Shown: positions 7,897 to 17,802 of the stretch, in pieces
Position numbering within the stretch: the stretch's first letter is position 1
How the letters are laid out: each line of letters starts with the position of its first letter
Assembly (NCBI GenBank): GCA_947497145.1
Contig: CANMFQ010000016.1
Coordinates: 34,401-98,400 of the forward strand
Length of the DNA: 64,000 nucleotides
Direction of reading: 5' to 3'
Source: an uncultured Flavobacteriaceae bacterium
GTDB lineage: Bacteria > Bacteroidota > Bacteroidia > Flavobacteriales > Flavobacteriaceae
The notes under the pieces: generated by a model
Told to the model about the DNA's origin: nothing
The model's input: the letters and a program-made list of their open reading frames with translations, nothing else
The model's database searches: none
Position numbers and translations under genes: made by a program

Positions 7897-8577
7897 ATGA
7901 AAATCGACGACACATTGAAAGAGCATTTTGAAGAGATGGGAAACGATCATGTTTCTGCTGCTGAAGATACTCCTTTGCGTGCTGATGCTTTTGTATTGAG
8001 CGATGAGGAGAAAATAGAAAGAATAAAAGAAAATGTACGAGCAATACTGCTCACATTAGGGCTTGACCTTGATGACGACAGTTTAAAAGGCACGCCAGAT
8101 CGCGTTTCTAAAATGTTTGTAAAAGAAATTTTTGGTGGGTTACACCCTGACCGAAAACCAAAAGCTTCTACATTTGACAATAAATACCAATACGGCGAAA
8201 TGCTGGTAGAGAAGAATATCACCCTCTACTCTACTTGTGAACATCATTTATTACCTATTGTTGGGCGGGCTCATGTAGCGTACATTTCTAACGGCACAGT
8301 GGTGGGCCTATCAAAAATGAATCGTATTGTAGATTATTACGCCAAACGCCCACAGGTACAAGAACGTTTAAACATTCAAATAGTAAAAGAACTACAAAAA
8401 GTTTTAGGTACTGATGATGTTGCCTGCGTTATTGATGCCAAACACCTATGTGTAAACTCAAGAGGTATTAGAGATATTGAAAGTAGCACCGTTACGGCAG
8501 AATACGGTGGTAAATTCAAAGAAGAATCTGTACGCCGTGAGTTTTTAGACTATATAAATTTAGATACTAATTTCTAA
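7897..8577 (+). CDS. folE: GTP cyclohydrolase I
   Basis: A 226-residue FolE. It converts GTP to 7,8-dihydroneopterin triphosphate, the first step of folate and other pterin synthesis, as a homodecamer in the cytoplasm. The zinc ligands are visible: Cys114 and His117 in STCEHHLLP and Cys185 in HLCVNSRGI. GRAHVAYI and GLSKMNRI are further family blocks. The N-terminal 30 residues are variable. cysS begins 15 bp downstream, so the two genes probably share a transcript. Confidence 0.95.
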   Translation: MKIDDTLKEHFEEMGNDHVSAAEDTPLRADAFVLSDEEKIERIKENVRAILLTLGLDLDDDSLKGTPDRVSKMFVKEIFGGLHPDRKPKASTFDNKYQYGEMLVEKNITLYSTCEHHLLPIVGRAHVAYISNGTVVGLSKMNRIVDYYAKRPQVQERLNIQIVKELQKVLGTDDVACVIDAKHLCVNSRGIRDIESSTVTAEYGGKFKEESVRREFLDYINLDTNF

Positions 8578-8592
8578 TCATTTTCGCTTAAA

Positions 8593-10074
8593 ATGCAATT
8601 GTACCAAAATCAGCATCTCAAAGTTTATAATTCCCTAAGTGGTAAAAAAGAAGCTTTTAAACCCATAAATGAAGGGCATATTGGCATGTATGTATGCGGG
8701 CCAACCGTTTATAGCAATGTGCATTTAGGCAATTGCCGCACCTTCATGTCTTTTGATATGATTTTTCGTTATTTCAAGCATTTGGGATACAAGGTACGCT
8801 ATGTTAGAAATATTACTGATGCTGGACATTTGGTTGATGATGCTGAAGATGGAGAAGACAAAATAGCAAAAAAAGCACGCTTAGAACAACTGGAACCAAT
8901 GGAAGTTGTACAGCGGTATACAGTTGACTTTCATACCATTCTACAGAAATTTAATTTTCTACCGCCAAGTATTGAACCTACAGCTACAGGGCATATTATA
9001 GAGCAAATAGAAATTATAAAAGATATTTTTGAAAAAGGATTTGCCTACGAAGCCAACGGCTCGGTATACTTTGATGTTGCCAAATTCAACAAAACTCATG
9101 AGTACGGCAAATTGAGTGGTCGTAAATTGGAAGACATGATTGCCAATACCCGTGAGCTTGCCGCCCAAGACGAGAAAAAAAATCCGCAAGATTTTGCCCT
9201 TTGGAAAAAAGCAGAACCGCAGCATATTATGCGATGGCCTTCACCTTGGGGTGATGGTTTCCCTGGTTGGCATCTAGAATGCACCGCCATGAGCACCAAA
9301 TACTTAGGTGAAACCTTTGATATACACGGTGGCGGCATGGATCTTAAATTTCCACATCATGAGTGTGAAATAGCACAAGCCGAAGCCAGCAATGGTCATT
9401 CTCCTGTTAATTATTGGTTACATGCCAATATGCTCACCATGAATGGAAAGAAAATGGCAAAATCTACCGGAAATAATATTCTCCCTGGAGAAATATTTAC
9501 GGGTGACAATAAAATTCTCAGCAAAGCCTTTTCCCCTTCGGTTGTTCGCTTTTTTATGATGCAAGCCCACTATACCAGCATTTTAGATTTAAGCAATGAT
9601 GCCCTTTTAGCTTCTGAAAAAGGATACTTTAGGTTAATGGATGCACTTGATACCTTAAAGGGTATTGATACTGGAAAAACATCTGATTTTAAGGTTGCTG
9701 ATTGGCGTCAAGAATGCTATGACGCCATGAATGACGACTTCAACACACCCATTTTAATTGCCAAATTATTTGATGCCGTAAAACACATCAATCTCATTAA
9801 AGAAGGGAAAGAACAACTTACTGCGGCAGATAAAGAAACCCTTGAAGCTACATTACATGCCTTTATATATGATGTTTTAGGCCTAGAAGGTAAGACTGAT
9901 ACTGGTGCAGGCACCAACAAATTATCAGAGGTGGTAACGCTATTGATTGAGCTTCGTAAAGATGCGCGAGACAATAAAGATTTTGCTACATCTGATAAAA
10001 TAAGAGATCAATTAGCAGCTATAGGCATCCAATTAAAAGACGGCAAAGAAGGTACAACCTTCAGCGTTTCTTAA
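8593..10074 (+). CDS. cysS: Cysteinyl-tRNA synthetase
   Basis: A 493-residue class I aminoacyl-tRNA synthetase that charges tRNA-Cys. It has the HIGH-type motif HLGN at 44-47 and the KMSKS-type motif KMAKS at 287-291, where Ala replaces the usual Ser. The zinc-binding cysteines that select the substrate are Cys35 (YVCGPTVY) and Cys230 (HLECTAMS), with FPHHECE following. The length is normal for bacteria. The C-terminal part contains the helical anticodon-binding and DALR-like regions. It sits between folE and yidD with short gaps. Confidence 0.96.
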   Translation: MQLYQNQHLKVYNSLSGKKEAFKPINEGHIGMYVCGPTVYSNVHLGNCRTFMSFDMIFRYFKHLGYKVRYVRNITDAGHLVDDAEDGEDKIAKKARLEQLEPMEVVQRYTVDFHTILQKFNFLPPSIEPTATGHIIEQIEIIKDIFEKGFAYEANGSVYFDVAKFNKTHEYGKLSGRKLEDMIANTRELAAQDEKKNPQDFALWKKAEPQHIMRWPSPWGDGFPGWHLECTAMSTKYLGETFDIHGGGMDLKFPHHECEIAQAEASNGHSPVNYWLHANMLTMNGKKMAKSTGNNILPGEIFTGDNKILSKAFSPSVVRFFMMQAHYTSILDLSNDALLASEKGYFRLMDALDTLKGIDTGKTSDFKVADWRQECYDAMNDDFNTPILIAKLFDAVKHINLIKEGKEQLTAADKETLEATLHAFIYDVLGLEGKTDTGAGTNKLSEVVTLLIELRKDARDNKDFATSDKIRDQLAAIGIQLKDGKEGTTFSVS

Positions 10075-10084
10075 AAACGATATT

Positions 10085-10306
10085 TTGAAAAAAATACTCA
10101 TAGCGCCTTTTGTTTTTTTAATTCGCTTCTATCAACAAGCAATTTCACCGTATACCCCAGCAGCTTGTCGTTATGCACCAACCTGCTCACAATACAGTCT
10201 AGAGGCATTAAAAAAACACGGCCTTCTTAAAGGTGGATGGTTGGCTATAAAGCGAATTATCAGCTGTAATCCATGGGGCGGAAAAGGCTACGACCCAGTG
10301 CCTTAA
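10085..10306 (+). CDS. yidD: Membrane protein insertion efficiency factor YidD
   Basis: A 73-residue member of the YidD/DUF37 family. The hallmark cysteine-rich block ([10 protein letters not shown]) and the end block [13 protein letters not shown] are both present. An amphipathic N-terminal helix ([20 protein letters not shown]) should attach the protein to the inner face of the cytoplasmic membrane, where it assists YidC-dependent insertion. The best start is a TTG codon 10 bp after cysS; no ATG precedes the conserved region. It probably belongs to the folE-cysS transcript. Confidence 0.93.
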   Translation: MKKILIAPFVFLIRFYQQAISPYTPAACRYAPTCSQYSLEALKKHGLLKGGWLAIKRIISCNPWGGKGYDPVP

Positions 10307-10393
10307 TTTTATGATTTTTATACAGGAAAAACTAACTTTCATTGAGAAGAACTTTCTTTGAAATACGTATCTTAGCCTTTAAAATACAGTCCT

Positions 10394-11353
10394 ATGCAAT
10401 TTTTAAGTATCACTTGGAACCCAAACGAAACTCTTTTTTCACTAGGGCCATTACAAATAAAGTATTACAACCTTCTCTGGATTACTGCATTTGCTTTGGG
10501 ATGGTTTATTATGAAACGTATTTTTACAAATGAGAAAAAATCAGTTGAGCAACTCGATTCACTTTTCATTCATACGGTTTTAGCCACCATGCTAGGCGCA
10601 CGATTAGGCCATGTATTTTTCTATGATTGGGAGCATTACAAAAACAACCTACTTGAAATATTACTTCCCATTAGAGCCAGCCCCCAAGGCACACTTTTGG
10701 GTTTTATTGAAGGATGGCAATTTACAGGATTTACAGGTTTAGCTAGTCATGGCGCCGCTATCGGCATCATCATTGGTATGTTTTTATATGTACGTAAATA
10801 CCCTGAATTTAAAGTGCTTTGGATACTTGACCGTATTGTAATACCCGTAGCAATAGGTGCTTTTTGCGTACGATTAGGTAATTTTTTCAATTCTGAAATT
10901 GTAGGTAAAGAAACTAAGGAGTCTTTTATTTTTGCTACCCGTTTTGTTCGAGACAAAATAGGTGCTGCCGAAGCCGTATCTAAAACAGGCGAAAAAACAG
11001 TGAATGCAGCTTATGACGCTATCGTAAACAAACCTGAGTTTTCTGAATACCTGAGTAAGGTTCCCTACAAACACCCAGCGCAATTGTATGAAGGCGTAGC
11101 CTATATCTTTGTCTTTTTAATTTTGTACTATTTCTACTGGAAAACGAACAAAAAAGACAAACCAGGCTTCTTATTTGGTACTTTTCTTGTATTACTATGG
11201 GGTATTCGCTTTTTTGTAGAATTTGTAAAAGAAACACAAAACGCCTTAGATCAATCGATGCTTGCTTCTAGCGGTTTAACTATTGGTCAGTTACTAAGTA
11301 TTCCGTTTGTTCTTATTGGTTTGTACTTTATGTTTAGACCTCAAAGAAGCTAA
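10394..11353 (+). CDS. lgt: Prolipoprotein diacylglyceryl transferase
   Basis: A 319-residue polytopic inner-membrane enzyme. It transfers the diacylglyceryl group of phosphatidylglycerol to the lipobox cysteine of prolipoproteins, the first step of lipoprotein maturation. The essential HG dipeptide is at 119-120 (SHGAAIG). The Lgt signature block (LGNFFNSEIVG, 161-171) and the HPAQLYEG block near residue 227 are present. An insert of about 40 residues after the signature is common in Bacteroidota. The next gene itself encodes a lipoprotein substrate. Confidence 0.95.
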   Translation: MQFLSITWNPNETLFSLGPLQIKYYNLLWITAFALGWFIMKRIFTNEKKSVEQLDSLFIHTVLATMLGARLGHVFFYDWEHYKNNLLEILLPIRASPQGTLLGFIEGWQFTGFTGLASHGAAIGIIIGMFLYVRKYPEFKVLWILDRIVIPVAIGAFCVRLGNFFNSEIVGKETKESFIFATRFVRDKIGAAEAVSKTGEKTVNAAYDAIVNKPEFSEYLSKVPYKHPAQLYEGVAYIFVFLILYYFYWKTNKKDKPGFLFGTFLVLLWGIRFFVEFVKETQNALDQSMLASSGLTIGQLLSIPFVLIGLYFMFRPQRS

Positions 11354-11440
11354 GGACAGTATGTCTTTGCCCCAACTAATAAGCATTTTAATACCGTTTT
11401 TTAGTTGTGGTACTAGCTGCTTTTTCATGATTTAATTATA

Positions 11441-11938
11441 ATGAGCATGAATTTAAAAAAAATTATTGGCTATTTGATTATAGCTTGCATTACTTTCAAT
11501 AGCTGTAAAGAAGCCCCTAAAACAGTGGTAAAAACGACACCCATTGTCTTTACAAAGGAAGGAGAACTTAGCATCAAAAAACAAAAAACAGACACCCTTA
11601 TTACTACTTTAGATATTGAGTTTGCCCAATCGGAATATGAAACGCAAACTGGCTTAATGTATCGCAAGGGAATGAAAGATAATGAGGGAATGCTTTTTAT
11701 TTTTGACGATGAGCGCATGCATTCATTCTATATGAAAAACACCGAATTTCCACTGGATATCATCTATATAAAAGCAGATTCAACCATTGCTAGTTTTCAA
11801 GAAAATGCCCAACCATTTGATGAAACAGGGCTCTCATCAAAGGTACCCATCAAATACGTTCTTGAAATTAATGGTGGTCTGGCAGAAAAATGGCATCTAG
11901 AAGTGGGTGACAAAATTGAATTCAGTAAAAACAATTGA
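11441..11938 (+). CDS. DUF192 domain lipoprotein
   Basis: A 165-residue protein with a lipoprotein signal peptide; the lipobox ends in FNSC at about residue 22. The DUF192 core follows: QTGLMYRKGMKDNEGMLFIF, then MHSFYMKNTEFPLDIIYI and the VLEINGGLAEKWHLEVGD block. DUF192 proteins are small beta-barrel-like domains of unknown biochemical role found in periplasm or envelope. It lies 87 bp after lgt and 6 bp before the hydrolase gene, so it may head a four-gene operon. Confidence 0.9.
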   Translation: MSMNLKKIIGYLIIACITFNSCKEAPKTVVKTTPIVFTKEGELSIKKQKTDTLITTLDIEFAQSEYETQTGLMYRKGMKDNEGMLFIFDDERMHSFYMKNTEFPLDIIYIKADSTIASFQENAQPFDETGLSSKVPIKYVLEINGGLAEKWHLEVGDKIEFSKNN

Positions 11939-11944
11939 TGATTC

Positions 11945-12814
11945 GTGGTTACATCAACAGCACTAGAAATTAAAACTGCCAAGGAGCATACAGTTGCGGC
12001 GGTTAAATTTTCGGCTTCAAATTTCACCAACCAACTCATTGTTATATCTTCTGCCACAGGTGTACTCCAAAAATACTATGCCAATTTTGCCAAATTCTTT
12101 GCCGAAAAAGGTTTTATCGTATACACTTTTGATTATTATGGTATTGGACAATCATCAGCCACCACAAGCGCATTAAAAAAGAATACCTGTAATTTAAAAA
12201 GTTGGGGGCAGAATGACCAAGCTGCGGTAGTTGCTTTTGCAAAAACAGCACATCCTAACGCTTCACTTACCCTAATAACACATAGTATTGGCGGCCAATT
12301 AGTAGGCTTTAACCCCAATTATAAGCTAATTGACAAAGTTATCATGGTAGCCTCACAAACGGGCTATTGGCAGTCATTTCATGGGTTTAATAAGCTAAAA
12401 ATGTGGTGCTTTTGGTTTGTATTAATTCCGCTACTCACTCCTTTGTTTGGCTATTTTCCTGCTAAAAAATTCGGTCTTTTTGAAAACCTACCCAAACACA
12501 TGGCATATGAGTGGGCTTCTTGGGGTAGAAAAAAGAACTATATGATGCATTTTCACACTCCAAACGACTATTTTTTTGAGGCATTACATATTCCCTTTTT
12601 GGTATTGAGTTTTTCTAATGATGCTTATGCTCCTAAAAACACGGTAGACTGGTTAGCCAAGCAATACAAAAATGCCACAATAAACCGCGTACATCATACC
12701 CCAAAAGAGGGTGAAAAACAGCCAAAACATTTTGGTTTTTTTAAAGCTCGTTTTAAAAATCTATTTTGGCATCAAACCCTAAGTTACATTCTTAACAGCA
12801 CGTATAATGGGTGA
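11945..12814 (+). CDS. Predicted alpha/beta hydrolase
   Basis: A 289-residue alpha/beta-hydrolase. The nucleophile elbow is THSIGGQ with Ser114, a variant of GxSxG typical of the predicted-hydrolase group COG4757. The oxyanion region FDYYGIGQS and a cap rich in aromatic residues (KLMKWCFWFV-like, around 150-185) fit. The catalytic Asp is probably in SNDAYAP and the His in the C-terminal HHTPKEG or KHFGFF region. The start codon is GTG, 6 bp after the DUF192 gene. The substrate is unknown. It overlaps the next gene by 8 bp. Confidence 0.85.
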   Translation: MVTSTALEIKTAKEHTVAAVKFSASNFTNQLIVISSATGVLQKYYANFAKFFAEKGFIVYTFDYYGIGQSSATTSALKKNTCNLKSWGQNDQAAVVAFAKTAHPNASLTLITHSIGGQLVGFNPNYKLIDKVIMVASQTGYWQSFHGFNKLKMWCFWFVLIPLLTPLFGYFPAKKFGLFENLPKHMAYEWASWGRKKNYMMHFHTPNDYFFEALHIPFLVLSFSNDAYAPKNTVDWLAKQYKNATINRVHHTPKEGEKQPKHFGFFKARFKNLFWHQTLSYILNSTYNG

Positions 12815-13328
12815 ATTACTTTTGCACGGCCAAGAAACAGAACGCCTCTATTTTAGAAAGCTAAGCCAGTCTGATTTTGACCATTGGCTTCCCTTTCATG
12901 AAGATAAACGTACGGCTGCATTTTGGCAAGGCTTACCCCAAGACCCTAAAACTGCTTGCAAACAAGATATAGATAGAACACTATACCGCTATGCCAACAA
13001 CCTAGGAGGAAAACAAGCATTGCTACTAAAAGAGAATCACAAATTAATTGGATTAGCTGGGCTATTAGTTCAAGAGGTAGATGGACAACGGGAACTAGAA
13101 ATTGCCTATTCTTTACTACCAGCTTATTGGGGTAAGGGATATGCTACCGAAGCGGCGAAACAATGTAAAACCTACGCCACATCAAAAAAACTAGCCAAAT
13201 CCTTAATATCAATTATCCATATTGATAATATTCCATCACAAAAAGTAGCTCTTAATAATGATATGAAAGCAGATACCCTTACAACTTACCACGGCAATCC
13301 GGTTCAACTATATAGAATACACTTATGA
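12807..13328 (+). CDS. GNAT family N-acetyltransferase
   Basis: A 173-residue acetyltransferase of the RimJ/RimL-like type. The N-terminus TERLYFRKLSQSDFDHW is the typical strand-helix start. The acetyl-CoA pyrophosphate loop is in YWGKGYATEAAKQ (motif A). The HIDNIPSQKVALNNDMK block is typical of this group. The substrate may be a small molecule or a protein N-terminus. The ORF starts inside the end of the hydrolase gene and overlaps the ABC-ATPase gene by 4 bp, so translation of the three genes is likely coupled. Confidence 0.88.
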   Translation: MGELLLHGQETERLYFRKLSQSDFDHWLPFHEDKRTAAFWQGLPQDPKTACKQDIDRTLYRYANNLGGKQALLLKENHKLIGLAGLLVQEVDGQRELEIAYSLLPAYWGKGYATEAAKQCKTYATSKKLAKSLISIIHIDNIPSQKVALNNDMKADTLTTYHGNPVQLYRIHL

Positions 13329-14560
13329 ATACCTCACATTTAGTCATATTCACGGACAATAACTCTAATAAAGAAAAACTAATACAGCAGTTTTTAAAAG
13401 GTCGATTTCCTGAAGAATTATCCTTTTTAAACCATCTTAAAGGCGTCTTATTTTCTAAACTGGCTTTAGAAAAAATAATGGATGAAGAAGACCGCCACGG
13501 TATTCGCATAATAGCTAAAGAACGCTCACAGCCCCTAAGAACCCTTTCTAGTGGTGAACAAAAAAAGGCATTATTATCACACTTACTTCAAGAAAACCCC
13601 GATTTCATACTACTAGACAATCCGTTTGACAATTTAGACACGAGCTCTCAGGCGTCGTTAACTACAACTTTACAAGAGCGCTCAAAGCAAACGTTATTTA
13701 TTCAAATTATAAGTCGTAAAACTGATGCATTACCTTTTATAAAGCATTTCGCGTATTTAAATAACGATACACTATCATTTGCTACCGATATAGCAAAACT
13801 ATTTCCCGCTTCCGACACAGCATTGTTTAAAGGAACCATTCCTCCTCCCCTTAACACCATAGCGTTTGACCAAGACACCCTTATTCATTTCAATGATGTA
13901 AGCGTGAGTTTTGGCGACAAAACCGTTATCAAGCACCTGCAATGGAAAATAAAAAAAGGAGCATTCTGGCAGCTCATAGGCAAAAACGGCAGTGGTAAAA
14001 CAACGATCTTATCGATGATTACTGGTGACAACCCTAAAGGTTATGGGCAAGAGTTCTATCTTTTTGGTAAAAAGAAAGGTAGCGGTGAAAGTATATGGGA
14101 CATCAAGAAAAAAATTGGTTACTATACCCCTTCAATGACCGACAAGTTTACCGGCTATCACACGGTAGAAAATATGCTAATTTCTGGTTTAAACGATTCT
14201 ATTGGACTGTATACCAAACCTACAGAAACCCAGTTGCGCTATGTAAAATCATGGTTGCTACTGCTTGATTTTTGGGATATTAAAGACAGACTATTTCATG
14301 ATTTAACCATTGGTCAACAACGCCTAATAATGACCACCAGAGCAATGATTAAACACCCACTGCTATTAATTTTAGATGAACCTACGGCTGGTCTTGATGA
14401 TGCATCCGCACAGCTTCTGGTGACTTTAGTAAATAAAATTGCTAAAGAAAGTAAAACTGCTACCGTTTTTGTATCGCACAGAAAAGAACCCGGTTTGAAT
14501 CCTGATAACATCTATGAACTAGAAGTAACACCAGATGGTTCTATAGGGTATGTACGGTAA
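13325..14560 (+). CDS. Tandem ABC ATPase with a degenerate N-terminal half
   Basis: A 411-residue soluble protein of two ABC domains without membrane segments, similar in layout to ModF/PhrA-like proteins. The C-terminal domain is complete: Walker A GKNGSGKTT (219-227), signature LTIGQQ (327-332), Walker B LLLILDEPTAGLD (346-358) and a switch His in FVSHRK. The N-terminal domain keeps a signature (LSSGEQ, 74-79) and a Walker-B-like LLDNPFDNLD. It lacks a Walker A loop, with DNNSNKEKL in its place, and has Asn99 instead of the catalytic Glu. One ATP site should therefore be inactive. It is the last gene of the hydrolase/GNAT unit. Confidence 0.88.
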   Translation: MNTSHLVIFTDNNSNKEKLIQQFLKGRFPEELSFLNHLKGVLFSKLALEKIMDEEDRHGIRIIAKERSQPLRTLSSGEQKKALLSHLLQENPDFILLDNPFDNLDTSSQASLTTTLQERSKQTLFIQIISRKTDALPFIKHFAYLNNDTLSFATDIAKLFPASDTALFKGTIPPPLNTIAFDQDTLIHFNDVSVSFGDKTVIKHLQWKIKKGAFWQLIGKNGSGKTTILSMITGDNPKGYGQEFYLFGKKKGSGESIWDIKKKIGYYTPSMTDKFTGYHTVENMLISGLNDSIGLYTKPTETQLRYVKSWLLLLDFWDIKDRLFHDLTIGQQRLIMTTRAMIKHPLLLILDEPTAGLDDASAQLLVTLVNKIAKESKTATVFVSHRKEPGLNPDNIYELEVTPDGSIGYVR

Positions 14561-14610
14561 CAGAAGATTAATTCAAAAAAATCAACCTATAACTCTCCAC
14601 CAAATAACTT

Positions 14611-14645
14611 AAAAAAAGAGAGCCATTCTTGTGAATGGCTCTCTT
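14611..14645 (-). terminator. Intrinsic terminator of secDF
   Basis: A perfect 13-bp stem (14616-14628 with 14633-14645) around a 4-nt loop. On the minus strand the stem is followed by a run of T. It lies 26 bp past the secDF stop and also separates this gene from the convergent ABC-ATPase operon. Confidence 0.9.
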
Positions 14646-14670
14646 CATATAGGAGTTTTAGTTGTAATTT

Positions 14671-17655
14671 CTATTCCTCTTTTTTATCGCCCTGTACACT
14701 TTTCTTTAAAAAGTCGAACATAACAGGTGTAGCAATAAATAATGATGAGTAGGTACCTACAATAATACCAATAATCATAGCAAACATAAATCCTCTTAGT
14801 GATTCACCACCAAAAACAAAAATAGCTAAAAGCACTACCAATGTGGTTAACGAGGTATTTAAGGTTCTACTTAATGTACTGTTTAAGGCAAGATTTACAT
14901 TCTCACCGCCTCGCCAGCCTTTCTCACCAATAATCTCACGAATACGGTCAAAAACTACCACGGTATCATTCAATGAATACCCAATAACGGTAAGGATGGC
15001 TGCAATAAATGCTTGGTCTATTTCCATATTGAACGGCATGATTGTTCCAAAGATAGAGAAGATACCCAATACAATTAAAACATCATGGAATACCGCAGCT
15101 ACAGCACCCAAAGAGAACTGCCATTTACGGAAACGTAATAGAATATATAAGAATACTACTGCTAATGAACCAATAATAGCTAAAAAGGCGTTCTTTTTAA
15201 TATCATCTGCAATGGTAGGACCAACTTTTACAGACTGCATAATACCTATAGCTTTATCACCGCTACCTACAATAAAATCATCTTTACTGGTTCCTGCTGG
15301 CAAATATTTTAGCAATGCATCATACAATTTATCTTGAATTTCAGTATCAACTTCTATACCTTCAACATCCACTTTGTATGGTGTAGTAATTTTAATTTGA
15401 TTAGACTCTCCAAAGGTCTTTACCTGTGTTCCGTTACCAAAAACAGCCGCATCATTTAATTCAGAAGCAATTTCAGAAGGATTAACAGCCTTTTCAAAAC
15501 GTACCTGATATGATCTACCTCCAATGAAATCAACACCCTGTTGTAAACCTGTTGTCAATAAAGAAAATAAACCAACAGCTACTAACACTAAGGATATGAT
15601 ATATGCGATCTTTCTTTTTCCTAAGAAATTAATATTAATGTTCTGGAACAAATTTTTCGTTAAGCTTGTTGTGAAATCTAATCTTCTATTTTTTCCTTCT
15701 AAATACCAATCTACTAATAATCGTGTGATAAAAATAGCCGTAAATAATGAGGTAAGAATACCAATTAATAAGGTAGTTGCAAAACCTTTAATAGGTCCTG
15801 AACCAAAGACAAATAATATCAAAGCAGTAAGACCCGTTGTTACGTTGGCATCTAAAATAGATGAAAGCGCATTACTAAATCCGTCTGCAATAGCCTTGCT
15901 TTTACCTTTACCCTTCTTTAATTCTTCTTTAATACGTTCAAAAATAAGTACGTTCGCATCAACCGACATACCTATTGTTAAAACAATACCGGCAATACCA
16001 GGAAGCGTTAAAACGGCATCGATACTAGTCAGTACGCCAAAGATTAAGAGAATGTTTAACAACAATGCAATATCTGCAAACAAACCAGCTTTACCATAGT
16101 AAAACACCATCCATACCAATACGATCAACATCGCAATAACAAATGACATTAAACCACTATCAATAGCTTCTTGCCCTAATGAAGGCCCCACTATTTCTGA
16201 TTGAATAATTTCAGCTCTTGCAGGTAATTTACCAGCACGTAGTACATTGGCAATATCCTTAGTTTCATTAATGGTAAAGGTACCTGTAATTTCGGTTCCG
16301 CCGCCTGAAATACCACCTACTACAGAACAACCTGGAGCGGTGTATACCTTGTTATCAAGAACAACAGCAATACCTGTGTTATTTAAATTAGCATCGCTTG
16401 TTAATTTTTGCCATTCTTTTGAACCTTTTGAGTTCATACTCATGGTGATTGCTGGCTTACCAAACTGATCAAAAGTATCTCTCGCATCACTAACCACATC
16501 ACCACTCATTCTTGGCTTGCCATCTCTATTTGATTTCAACGCATACAAATCTACAAGCTCTACATCTTCAGTAGCAGGGCGCTCCCATACAAATTTCACG
16601 AACTGAATATCAGCGGGCAACAAACGTCTAATTTCTGGCATTCTCAAATACTTGCCAATAATAGCCGTATCCTTAACAGCTGCTCTAAACATGGCATAAC
16701 TACCAGGGTTTGGAGGTAATAATTTTTCGTATAACGGATTTACCTGATTTTCAAGATCTAAAGAATCGGCAGCTACATCAGATAGTAATGAATCTAATTC
16801 TGATTCTTCTTTTACTGGCTTCTCCGCCTTTTCAGGCATATCAATCAAGGTTTTTAACTTCTCATTCGCTTGAATCAAAAAGGTACTAAAACTAGGATTG
16901 TTTTGCTCATAGGTTTCCCAGAACTCCAGTTGTGCTGTTTGTGATACCAATTCTAAAGCTCGCTTAACGTCTTTTGCTCCTGGCAACTCAATAAGTACAC
17001 GACCAGAATCACCTAAACGCTGAATATTTGGCTGAGTAACACCAAAGCCATCAATACGTTCACGTAATACTTCAAAAGCAGATACGATAGCATCATCAAT
17101 TTTTCTTCTGATAATAGGCTTAACCACATCATCACTAGCATTCAAATCTTTGATATCCTCGCTTAAAGTTTTTGTAAAAAATACATCAGGAGAAGCTAAG
17201 CGCGTATCTCCTTTAATATTATCCCAAGCTTCAAAAAACAAATCGATATAGGTATCGTCACTACTCTTAGAAAGCTCATCAGCATCAGCCAAAGCCTTAT
17301 TAAAAACAGGATTTTTAGTATTATCTGCTAATCCTTTTAAAATATCTTTAATAGAAATTTGAAGGGTTACGTTGATACCACCTTCAAGGTCAAGCCCCTT
17401 GTTTAGCTGCTTTTTCTTGGCATCATTGTAGGTTGTGTAGCCAAATTGTTTTTGCTTGCCAATTGAATCTAAATAGATGGCCGCTACTGAGTCTCGTTTA
17501 TCCGAAGCCTTTGGTTCTGAATCTGAAATTTTACTAACAGCATACTCTTCGGCAGCTTTTTCAACCTTGTTGGTAATAAAAGTAAAAGATAGTTGGTAAA
17601 TACTAACTAACCCAAACAAGAAAGCAAAAAGCTTTATTAGTCCTTTATTTTGCAT
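14671..17655 (-). CDS. secDF: Fused protein translocase subunit SecDF
   Basis: A 994-residue single-chain SecD-SecF fusion, the usual arrangement in Bacteroidota. It uses the proton gradient to pull exported proteins through SecYEG on the periplasmic side. The SecD half holds an N-terminal membrane helix, the periplasmic P1 domain with RIDGFGVTQPNIQRLG and ILIELPGAKDV-type blocks, and helices with GMSVDANVLIFERIKEE. The SecF half starts near residue 660, with GLQQGVDFIGG and the GYSLNDTVVVFDRIRE block. An Asp/Ser-rich insert around 290-310 is typical of the group. It is a stand-alone gene with its own promoter and terminator. Confidence 0.96.
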   Translation of the reverse strand: MQNKGLIKLFAFLFGLVSIYQLSFTFITNKVEKAAEEYAVSKISDSEPKASDKRDSVAAIYLDSIGKQKQFGYTTYNDAKKKQLNKGLDLEGGINVTLQISIKDILKGLADNTKNPVFNKALADADELSKSSDDTYIDLFFEAWDNIKGDTRLASPDVFFTKTLSEDIKDLNASDDVVKPIIRRKIDDAIVSAFEVLRERIDGFGVTQPNIQRLGDSGRVLIELPGAKDVKRALELVSQTAQLEFWETYEQNNPSFSTFLIQANEKLKTLIDMPEKAEKPVKEESELDSLLSDVAADSLDLENQVNPLYEKLLPPNPGSYAMFRAAVKDTAIIGKYLRMPEIRRLLPADIQFVKFVWERPATEDVELVDLYALKSNRDGKPRMSGDVVSDARDTFDQFGKPAITMSMNSKGSKEWQKLTSDANLNNTGIAVVLDNKVYTAPGCSVVGGISGGGTEITGTFTINETKDIANVLRAGKLPARAEIIQSEIVGPSLGQEAIDSGLMSFVIAMLIVLVWMVFYYGKAGLFADIALLLNILLIFGVLTSIDAVLTLPGIAGIVLTIGMSVDANVLIFERIKEELKKGKGKSKAIADGFSNALSSILDANVTTGLTALILFVFGSGPIKGFATTLLIGILTSLFTAIFITRLLVDWYLEGKNRRLDFTTSLTKNLFQNININFLGKRKIAYIISLVLVAVGLFSLLTTGLQQGVDFIGGRSYQVRFEKAVNPSEIASELNDAAVFGNGTQVKTFGESNQIKITTPYKVDVEGIEVDTEIQDKLYDALLKYLPAGTSKDDFIVGSGDKAIGIMQSVKVGPTIADDIKKNAFLAIIGSLAVVFLYILLRFRKWQFSLGAVAAVFHDVLIVLGIFSIFGTIMPFNMEIDQAFIAAILTVIGYSLNDTVVVFDRIREIIGEKGWRGGENVNLALNSTLSRTLNTSLTTLVVLLAIFVFGGESLRGFMFAMIIGIIVGTYSSLFIATPVMFDFLKKSVQGDKKEE

Positions 17656-17694
17656 CGATTATGTAATTTCTTTGATGATTTTTCTAACAGCCTG

Positions 17695-17726
17695 CAAATA
17701 TATGATTTTCCAGTAGGATTTAACAA
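17695..17726 (-). promoter_or_regulatory. Promoter of secDF
   Basis: On the minus strand TTG (17724-17726) is followed after 21 bp by TATATTTG (17695-17702). This fits the primary sigma consensus of Bacteroidota (TTG-N17-23-TAnnTTTG). It lies 40 bp upstream of the secDF ATG. Confidence 0.65.
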
Positions 17727-17754
17727 TTATATTTATAGGAATTAAAAAAACAAG

Positions 17755-17782
17755 AACATCCCGCTTATAACGGGATGTTTTT
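17755..17782 (-). terminator. Bidirectional-looking terminator after mdh
   Basis: A 9-bp stem (AACATCCCG with CGGGATGTT) around a 7-nt loop, followed by T runs in both directions. It lies about 20 bp past the mdh stop on the minus strand and insulates secDF from mdh. Confidence 0.88.
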
Positions 17783-17802
17783 TGGTTAATTTATTCGTTG
17801 TA

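Noticed and set aside
10342..10533. 63-codon frame overlapping the start of lgt
   Set aside because: It overlaps the conserved N-terminus of lgt in another frame and shows no recognisable protein features.
15524..16099. 191-codon plus-strand open frame
   Set aside because: It lies wholly antisense to conserved secDF sequence and has the low-complexity composition of a shadow frame.
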